Shown here: one piece after another, positions 58,316 to 64,000 of the stretch
How the letters are laid out: every line of letters starts with the position of its first letter
Position numbering within the stretch: the stretch's first letter is position 1
Origin: Parvibaculum sp.
GTDB taxonomy: Bacteria > Pseudomonadota > Alphaproteobacteria > Parvibaculales > Parvibaculaceae
Direction of reading: 5' to 3'
DNA: 64,000 nt
Assembly: GCA_002694985.1 (NCBI GenBank)
Contig: NZNS01000007.1
Span: 14,029-78,028 of the forward strand
Position numbers and translations under genes: made by a program
The notes under the pieces: generated by a model
Seen by the model: only the letters and a program-made list of their open reading frames with translations
Told to the model about the DNA's origin: nothing
Database searches by the model: none

Positions 58316-59536
58316 ATGGCGGACGACATTCTCATCATCGGCGCAGGCCAGGCGGCCGCACAGGCCGTGCAGAGTCTCAGGAGCGAAGGCTTCGAGGGAA
58401 CGATCAGGATATTCGGCGACGAGCCCTATGCGCCCTATCAGCGCCCGCCGCTGAGCAAGAAATTTCTTGCTGGCGAAATCGGATATGACCGCGTGGAGCT
58501 GAAGGCGCAGGATTATTACGAGCAGGCCAATGTGGAAACCCATTGGAGCACGCGCGTGACGGAGATCGACCGGAAGGCAAAGCATGTGCTGACGGGCGAC
58601 GGGCGCGAATTTGCCTATGGCAAACTCATTCTCGCGACCGGCAGCCGTGTGCGCGAACTCAACGTGCCGGGCTTCGAGCTGGAGGGCGTTCACTATCTGC
58701 GCAATATCGACGATGTGAAATCGATCCAGGCGCATTTCAGGGAAGGCGCGAAGATGGTCGTCGTGGGTGGCGGCTATATCGGCCTTGAAGTCGCCGCCGT
58801 GGCGGCGAAGCGCGGCATCGACGTAACCGTGCTCGAAACGGCAGACCGTGTGATGGCGCGCGTGGTGGACCCCATCGTCTCGCGCTTCTATGAGCGCGTG
58901 CACAAGGAAGAAGGCGTGAAGATCGAGACGGGCGTAACCGTGTCGGGCTTTGAGGGAACGGACAAGATCACTGCCGTCACCTCCGGCGAAGGCAAGAGCT
59001 ATCCTTGCGACTTCGTGGTCGTGGGCATCGGCATCATTCCGAATACGGAGCTTGCGGCGGAAGCGGGGCTTGAAGTCGAGAACGGAATCGTGGTGGACGA
59101 GTTCTGCCGCACCTCCGACCCTGACATCTTCGCGGCGGGCGACTGCACCAGCCATCCGAACGCGATCTACGGCCACCGGCTTCGCCTCGAAAGCGTGCAG
59201 AACGCCATCGAGCAGGGAAAGACGGCGGCGGCAACGCTGACGGGCAAGGAAAAGCCTTACAATCAGGTGCCGTGGTTCTGGTCCGACCAATACGACATGA
59301 AGCTGCAGATCGTCGGCCTCTCGCAAGGCTATACGGAAGCGGTGGTACGCGGCGACCCGGCAACGGGCCGCAGCTTCGCGGTCTTCTATCTGAAGGACGG
59401 CGTCCTTGTCGCGGTCGATGCGGTCAACCGCGCACCGGAGTTTATGATGGCGAAAATGCTGACGCAGAAGAAAGCGACGCTCGACCCTGCGCGCATTCGC
59501 GACGAGAGTATCAATGTGAAGGAGATCGCGGGCTGA
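58316..59536 (+). CDS. FAD-dependent ferredoxin reductase (putidaredoxin reductase type)
   Basis: 406 residues. FAD motif [23 protein letters not shown](P)H motif [20 protein letters not shown], and [20 protein letters not shown] near the end are those of putidaredoxin/rhodocoxin reductases. It passes electrons from NADH to a [2Fe-2S] ferredoxin, and the ferredoxin gene follows after 46 bases. Such pairs serve cytochrome P450s or Rieske oxygenases; none lies in this window. Confidence 0.94.
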   Translation: MADDILIIGAGQAAAQAVQSLRSEGFEGTIRIFGDEPYAPYQRPPLSKKFLAGEIGYDRVELKAQDYYEQANVETHWSTRVTEIDRKAKHVLTGDGREFAYGKLILATGSRVRELNVPGFELEGVHYLRNIDDVKSIQAHFREGAKMVVVGGGYIGLEVAAVAAKRGIDVTVLETADRVMARVVDPIVSRFYERVHKEEGVKIETGVTVSGFEGTDKITAVTSGEGKSYPCDFVVVGIGIIPNTELAAEAGLEVENGIVVDEFCRTSDPDIFAAGDCTSHPNAIYGHRLRLESVQNAIEQGKTAAATLTGKEKPYNQVPWFWSDQYDMKLQIVGLSQGYTEAVVRGDPATGRSFAVFYLKDGVLVAVDAVNRAPEFMMAKMLTQKKATLDPARIRDESINVKEIAG

Positions 59537-59582
59537 ACCCGCGGCATACACAACGCAAAGCGCTGGGAGGCGCGTGAGTTCT

Positions 59583-59903
59583 ATGGCTAAAGTCACCTAT
59601 ATCGAAGATAACGGCACCGAACATACGATCGACGTGGAGAATGGCACATCGCTGATGGAAGCGGCCGTGAAGCAGGGCATTCCCGGCATTGACGGCGATT
59701 GCGGCGGCGCCTGTGCGTGTGCCACCTGCATGGTCTATGTGCCGGAAGAGTGGCAGGGGAAGCTCGCCAAGGTCGAGACGATGGAAGAAAGCATGCTCGA
59801 TTTCTGCGAACGCCGCGAAGACAGCTCCAGGCTGAGCTGCCAGATCGTCGCGAGCGACGAGATCGACGGCATCAGGATACAGATGCCGGAGAGCCAGCAC
59901 TGA
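59583..59903 (+). CDS. [2Fe-2S] ferredoxin, adrenodoxin/putidaredoxin type
   Basis: 106 residues. The cluster ligands are in [19 protein letters not shown] (C-x5-C-x2-C) and [14 protein letters not shown]. The C-terminal LSCQI and acidic partner-binding helix ([19 protein letters not shown]) match electron donors of class I P450 systems. Start: an ATG at 59583 twelve bases after GGGAGG, or a GTG at 59574 (adding three residues) only three bases after it. Co-transcribed with the reductase and followed by a strong terminator. Confidence 0.93.
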   Translation: MAKVTYIEDNGTEHTIDVENGTSLMEAAVKQGIPGIDGDCGGACACATCMVYVPEEWQGKLAKVETMEESMLDFCERREDSSRLSCQIVASDEIDGIRIQMPESQH

Positions 59904-60247
59904 GCTGCCGCATCATCCAGACGAAATGCGAAACGGCGCCCCATGGGGCGCCGTTTTTGTTACAATTTCCGTTGCAAACGAAAGCCTGTAAGACCGGCGG
60001 CCCAAAGAGCGGAACACCGGATGACGATCATTTTCCGTCGCCATCAGGCGGCCTTCGCGACCGCGAAGTCCCTCCACGGCATCAGGTTCCATCCCAAGAG
60101 CCGTTTGGCTTTTTCGCCAGTGGCCTGTTTTGCCTTGCCGAGTTCGGGAGGAGGAGTTTGAGGGCGGGGACGCGGGGGGCTTTTCCCGGCCTGCAAATGA
60201 GCTAGTTTCTCATGTGATTGCGCCGGATTTTCAAAAAGGAGACCTCC
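59904..60247. other. Spacer between the ferredoxin and sodC, with a possible SDR remnant
   Basis: 344 bases: the ferredoxin terminator at the left, then no intact gene. On the minus strand 60044-60140 reads TGEKAKRLLGWNLMPWRDFA, which resembles the C-terminal S-KAKRLLGWxP motif of extended short-chain dehydrogenases/epimerases, so a decayed gene end may lie here. A 46-codon plus-strand frame at 60021 is its antisense. Confidence 0.4.
59931..59958 (+). terminator. Rho-independent terminator after the ferredoxin gene
   Basis: AACGGCGCC and GGCGCCGTT form a perfect stem around CCATGG, followed by TTTG-rich sequence (five T in total). It also works in the other direction. It ends the ferredoxin reductase-ferredoxin transcript. 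Confidence 0.88.
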
Positions 60248-60796
60248 ATGACATTTTTCCGTCTGGCCCCGCTTGCCGTTACCGCAGCTGCGCTCTTCGC
60301 TGCGCCGGCCCTTGCCGATCATCATGCGCCGCTCGCGACCGCGACCTTCAAGACGCAGGAAAACCCGGAAGCGGGCACGGCAGACCTTTCGGAAGGACCG
60401 GAGGGCGTTGTCATCCGCGTGAATGTCGAAGGGCTGACGCCGGGCTGGCACGCGATCCATTTTCACGCCGTGGGCGACTGCTCGGACGCCGCCTACAAGA
60501 ATTCGGGCTCTCATGTGCAGCATGAGGAGAAGGAGCCGCACGGGCTTTTGAACCCCGAAGGACCGGATGATGGCGACCTCGCGAATATTTATGCAGCGGA
60601 AGACGGGACGGTGAATGCCGAGCTCTATTCCGACCGCGTGACGCTCAAGGCCGAGGAAGCGGACGACCGCGCCTATCTGCTCGACGAGGACGGCTCGGCG
60701 CTCGTCATCCATGAGGGCCCTGACGACCATATGAGCCAGCCGATCGGCGGCGCGGGCGGGCGCGTGGCCTGCGCGGTGATCGAGGCAGCGGAGTAA
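60248..60796 (+). CDS. sodC: Cu/Zn superoxide dismutase, periplasmic, with a substituted zinc ligand
   Basis: 182 residues with a signal peptide ending PALA-DHH. Converts superoxide to peroxide in the periplasm. Copper ligands H71 and H73 (HAIHFHAVGDCSD), bridging H89, H98, D110 and H155, and the disulfide C78-C175 are all present. The zinc histidine found in the usual NPEGPHAGDLPN is replaced: here NPEGPDDGDLAN puts Asp at 107. AAAAGGAGACC lies upstream of the ATG at 60248. The residue numbering is by eye-alignment to the family. Confidence 0.92.
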   Translation: MTFFRLAPLAVTAAALFAAPALADHHAPLATATFKTQENPEAGTADLSEGPEGVVIRVNVEGLTPGWHAIHFHAVGDCSDAAYKNSGSHVQHEEKEPHGLLNPEGPDDGDLANIYAAEDGTVNAELYSDRVTLKAEEADDRAYLLDEDGSALVIHEGPDDHMSQPIGGAGGRVACAVIEAAE

Positions 60797-60820
60797 GGCT
60801 CCACCCCGCGAGAGAGGCGG

Positions 60821-61567
60821 CTAGCGGTCGAGCTCCTTGTAGTGGCGGAAGATGCCGTTTTCGTTGAAGGGCTGGCGGCGCTCGCTCTTCATATAGGCGG
60901 CGATCTTCGGACGCTTTCCCACGCTTGAATGAAGCGACGTGACGAGGGGCCGGCTTCTCAGGAGCCGGCCCATTGTTTTCGGGAAGGCATATTTGAGGCC
61001 GTCGACCGTGTGGAAGAGCGAGAGGTCGGCATAGGTGAGCGACTTGCCGACGAGACGGGGCTTTTCCTTCGTCGCGCCGTTGGCGGCGAGGACGGCTTCG
61101 AACCAGTCGAGAAATTTCGGGATGCGGGCACCGCGGAATTCCTCCGCGCGGCGGGCGGCTTCCTTTTTCTGGTCTTCATAGTAGAGGCCGACGCTTATCG
61201 GGTGATGCACGTCATGTGCTTCGGCGGCGAAGTCGGCGATGGTGAGCTGTATCTGATGCGTCCAGAGCGCGGCGCTCTCCGACTTCGGCGCGAGGCGCAG
61301 GCGGGGTCCGAGATAAAGAAGGATGGCCGCGACCTGACCGATAACGACGCGGCCGTCGCGCAGGAAGGGCGGCGCGAAAGAGGGATGCCTGGTGCCCTCG
61401 CCTTCCATGAGCGCCATCATTTCGTCCATGCCGGTCTCGCGCTCGCGGGCGACATCGACATAAGGCGCGCCCGCCTCCTCCAGCGCGAGACGGACATATT
61501 CGCCCCGGCCCGGAATGCCCGGCCAGTAGAAGAGTTCATAAGGGCTGTTTTTCCGCGCTGCGGCCAT
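60821..61567 (-). CDS. Glutathione S-transferase (sigma/mu-like)
   Basis: 248 residues. The N-terminal thioredoxin fold begins SPYELFYWPGIPGRGEYVRL, with the tyrosine and arginine pattern of sigma-class GSTs, and VVIGQVAAILLYLG near 75-90 replaces the usual QSxAI. The C-terminal helical domain has GKSLTYADLSLFHTVDGLKY, the conserved N-capping box. It conjugates glutathione to electrophiles or reduces peroxides. It converges on sodC. Confidence 0.9.
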   Translation of the reverse strand: MAAARKNSPYELFYWPGIPGRGEYVRLALEEAGAPYVDVARERETGMDEMMALMEGEGTRHPSFAPPFLRDGRVVIGQVAAILLYLGPRLRLAPKSESAALWTHQIQLTIADFAAEAHDVHHPISVGLYYEDQKKEAARRAEEFRGARIPKFLDWFEAVLAANGATKEKPRLVGKSLTYADLSLFHTVDGLKYAFPKTMGRLLRSRPLVTSLHSSVGKRPKIAAYMKSERRQPFNENGIFRHYKELDR

Positions 61568-61687
61568 GAGGCACCTCCTTTTTCACCTGTCCAGCCTCTC
61601 CCCGCCGGGTGCAAAGAGCAAGGCTTGCGGCGTCTCCAGATTGCGCGGCGGCAATATTATTCAATCTTTATACAGAGCATTATCATC

Positions 61688-64000
61688 CTAGCCCGCTTCG
61701 ACCTTTGCCGGGCTGGCGGCTGACGGGGCGGCCGCTGCGGGCGGTGCGGCGCGAACCGGCAGATGGCAGGTCACGCGGGTGCCGACATCGGGCGCGCTTT
61801 CGAGCGTCACCCAGCCGCCATGGAGCTCCACGAAGGAGCGGACCAGCGAGAGACCGAGGCCCGCGCCCCGACGGCGATCCGAACCGCCATGCGCCTCGAA
61901 GCGATCGAAGACATTGCCCTGGAATTCCGGCTTGATGCCGACGCCCGTATCCTCGACATAAAGCTCGACCGAGCTTTCATGGCGGCGCGCGCCGATGACA
62001 ATGTTGTCGCCAGGGCTCGTGAAAGCGAGCGAGTTCGACAGCAGGTTGATCATGATCTGCTTGATGCGCTTTTCATCGGCGCGAACGGTGCCGATATCCT
62101 TCGGGCATTCGACCTTCAACGTCACCTTGTTCTTCTGCGCGGGACGCTGCGCAAATTCCTCCGTCGCATAGACGACCTCGGAGAGTTCGACATCGGAGAG
62201 ATCGAGCGTCATGGCGCCCGCCTCAATGACGGCAAGATCGAGAATGTCGTTCACGACATCGATCAGGTTTTCCGAAGATTCCAGAATGCCCTGCATATAT
62301 TCGTGCTGACGCGGATTGAGCTCGCCGAACATTTCCGTTTCGAGAATTTCGCCGAAGCCGAGAATATTCGTGAGCGGCGTGCGGAGCTGATAGGAGACGT
62401 GGCTGATGAATTCGGACTTCAGGCGGTCCGCCGTTTCCAGCGCGTCGTTGCGGTCGCGCAGCGCCTGTTCCATGCGCGTCGAATCCGTCACGTCCACATA
62501 GGTCATCAAGGTTGCGCCATCGGGCAGCGGCACCATTGCGTAATCAATCACCGCACCGTCCGGCCTGTCGAGGCGGCCCGTCTGCTGCGTGCGTGTGCCC
62601 GACATGCCAGTGACGCCGTTGCGCAAGGTTTCCCATTCGCGGTCATCCGACATGAGCGGGCGGCAGAGCGTGATCAACTCGTTCACATGGGGCTCGTCTT
62701 CGAGCTTCTCGGCGTCGAGCGCCCAGATATTGAGGAAGGCGGGGTTGAAGAGTTTCAGGCGGCCATCGGAGCCGAACACAGCCACGCCTTCATAAAGGTG
62801 GTCGATGGTTTCGCGCTGCACGCGGGCCAGCGTGTTGTAGGAGCTTTCGAGATTCAGCCGCTCGGTGACGTTTTCGTAGAGATAGATGACGCCGCCAAAG
62901 GGATGTGCCTGCGCGAGAAGCTTGATGGTGCGCCCATCCGGCAAGTGCCAGTATTCCTCGATAGCTTCCGTCGAGGTGTAGATTTCCATGCGGCTCTGCT
63001 TCCACGCCTGGAAGTTTGCCTGTTCGGGCAGGCGGCGCCGCGCGCGAAGCTCGTCGAGAATTTCAGTGTCGGAGGGGCCGCCGTCGAGCCATTGCGGTTC
63101 GAGACCCCAGAGCGTTTCGTAGGCGCGGTTGCGGAAGGTGAGGCGCTTGTCGGGCCCGCAAATCGCGACCGCTGTCGTCACACGATCGAGCGTGGCGGCG
63201 TGGCTTTCGATATGACGGCGAAGCTTGGCTTCCGCCTCGTCGAGCGCGGACACATCGACCGCGATGCCGGCGACGCCATCCGAAAGGCGCTGCTCGATGA
63301 TGTCGAGGGCGCGGCGCTCGCCGGCCATGATGGCGTGGCTGCGTTCGCGGGCGCGCGACCGGTCGAAGAGCATACGGCGGAGACGGGCAAGCGTTTCCTC
63401 ACCGAGAAGTTCGATGCTGCGCGTCACCGCATCCTCGGGCGAGGCGGCATCGACGGCGCGCGCATAGGCGGCATTCACCCAGACGAGATTGCCCTGGTCG
63501 TCGCGGCGCCAGGCAGCGAAGGGTGCCTGCATGAGATGCTCCTCGAAGCGGCTACGGCTGAACTCGGCCTGACGCAGACGCTCCTTGAGGCGGGAAACCT
63601 CGGCACGCTCGCCGGTGACGTCGCGCAGCCAGAGGACGGCCAGCGCGCCAGCCGGACGGCCTTCGGCCTCGAAGGTGCGGCCATCCGCCGATTGCACGTG
63701 GAGCGAGAAGCGCGCACCGCGTGTGCGCAGGCGCTGCACCGCCGTGTTGAGGCGGCCCGCATTTTCAGGTTCGAGACGGGTCAGCAGATAGGCGAAATCG
63801 AGATCGCCGGAGGACGGATCCACCAGGGTGGCGGTCGAGCCGACGATACGGGGGCGGGCCTGAAAGGTGCCGGGCGCGGCGCGGAGCGATTCCGGCGTCC
63901 AGATAAAGACGGCATCGGGCTCGGCGGCGAGAATCGATTCCGCCGCATCGAGGCGGGCTTCCAGGGCGGAGAGGCTGGTCTCGCGCTCCAGCGCGATCTT
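61688..64000 (-). CDS. divL: DivL-type PAS sensor pseudokinase, 5' end outside the window
   Basis: The frame is open to the window edge, so at least 770 residues are missing nothing but the true start. Several PAS domains (for example LTFRNRAYETLWGLEPQWLD, LKLFNPAFLNIWALDAEKLE) precede a dimerisation helix with FISHVSYQLRTPLTNILGFG. The position of the phospho-acceptor His (normally SHELRTPL) is Tyr (SYQLRTPL, codon 62390-62392), the mark of DivL. The ATPase domain is complete (INLLSNSLAFTSPGD, DTGVGIKPEF, GAGLGLSLVRSFVELHGG). DivL controls the CckA-CtrA cell-cycle pathway and polarity in Caulobacter. Confidence 0.88.
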   Translation of the reverse strand, partial: KIALERETSLSALEARLDAAESILAAEPDAVFIWTPESLRAAPGTFQARPRIVGSTATLVDPSSGDLDFAYLLTRLEPENAGRLNTAVQRLRTRGARFSLHVQSADGRTFEAEGRPAGALAVLWLRDVTGERAEVSRLKERLRQAEFSRSRFEEHLMQAPFAAWRRDDQGNLVWVNAAYARAVDAASPEDAVTRSIELLGEETLARLRRMLFDRSRARERSHAIMAGERRALDIIEQRLSDGVAGIAVDVSALDEAEAKLRRHIESHAATLDRVTTAVAICGPDKRLTFRNRAYETLWGLEPQWLDGGPSDTEILDELRARRRLPEQANFQAWKQSRMEIYTSTEAIEEYWHLPDGRTIKLLAQAHPFGGVIYLYENVTERLNLESSYNTLARVQRETIDHLYEGVAVFGSDGRLKLFNPAFLNIWALDAEKLEDEPHVNELITLCRPLMSDDREWETLRNGVTGMSGTRTQQTGRLDRPDGAVIDYAMVPLPDGATLMTYVDVTDSTRMEQALRDRNDALETADRLKSEFISHVSYQLRTPLTNILGFGEILETEMFGELNPRQHEYMQGILESSENLIDVVNDILDLAVIEAGAMTLDLSDVELSEVVYATEEFAQRPAQKNKVTLKVECPKDIGTVRADEKRIKQIMINLLSNSLAFTSPGDNIVIGARRHESSVELYVEDTGVGIKPEFQGNVFDRFEAHGGSDRRRGAGLGLSLVRSFVELHGGWVTLESAPDVGTRVTCHLPVRAAPPAAAAPSAASPAKVEAG

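Noticed and set aside
57869..59596. 575-residue minus-strand frame
   Set aside because: Shadow of the ferredoxin reductase, whose FAD and NAD motifs are unmistakable on the plus strand.

Overview
The window is a stretch of an alphaproteobacterial chromosome: a vertically inherited core block (about 35.5-64 kb) next to a long accessory region (about 1-35.2 kb). Evidence for the class is the core gene order aroA-cmk-rpsA-sppA-ihfB-lapA-pyrF-trpF-trpB-trpA-accD-folC, convergent with trxA-addA-addB-murU-amgK-tsaE, a TIGR02300-family acidic zinc-ribbon protein, a class II (CP4-like) EPSP synthase, and a DivL-type pseudokinase with tyrosine in place of the phospho-acceptor histidine. The gene content would fit a Parvibaculum-like or other Rhizobiales-related organism, but I cannot fix the genus.

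Accessory region, left to right. A Baeyer-Villiger monooxygenase (124-1758) is followed by transposase debris, one copy of a ~110-bp repeat, a cluster of AACAGGGAA repeats, and an IS3-family (IS407-type) element (3655-4935) that joins two truncated genes. Next come a lipoprotein, a membrane protein and the second ~110-bp repeat copy. From 6.7 to 22.3 kb there is a putative defence island: a DUF5681 protein with a ParB/methyltransferase fusion, an XRE/ImmA-IrrE pair, a three-gene operon (nitrilase-fold protein, small middle protein, SMC/Rad50-like ATPase) with the layout of Lamassu / ABC-three-component systems, a short tyrosine recombinase, and a giant STAND-type NTPase with an N-terminal Cap4-like nuclease domain. 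The NTPase frame is cut by one in-frame TAA and then stays open for 226 more codons. From 23.1 to 32.1 kb lies a metal-resistance block: CDF exporter with a divergent MerR regulator and a textbook 19-bp-spacer promoter, an ICMT-like membrane methyltransferase, an ACR3/BASS-type arsenic transporter, and a czcCBA tripartite efflux operon. The accessory region ends with a DUF3489-DUF2924-large serine recombinase cassette immediately beside tRNA-Ala(GGC).

Core region. From 35.7 kb the genes are housekeeping and tightly packed, with several ATGA/GTGA start-stop overlaps: aromatic amino acid, pyrimidine, tryptophan, fatty-acid and folate synthesis, translation (rpsA), nucleoid (ihfB), recombinational repair (addAB), peptidoglycan sugar recycling (amgK-murU) and tRNA modification (tsaE). 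Between tsaE and divL sits a small redox group: an AhpD-like protein, a ferredoxin reductase with an adrenodoxin-type [2Fe-2S] ferredoxin, a Cu/Zn superoxide dismutase lacking one canonical zinc ligand, and a glutathione transferase.

The most interesting parts are the Lamassu-like operon with a nitrilase-type effector, the Avs-like NTPase interrupted by a stop codon, a perfect intrinsic-terminator hairpin inside the first codons of sppA, and a highly structured leader before the ferredoxin reductase. All functional assignments come from reading motifs and gene order by eye; no database search was possible.
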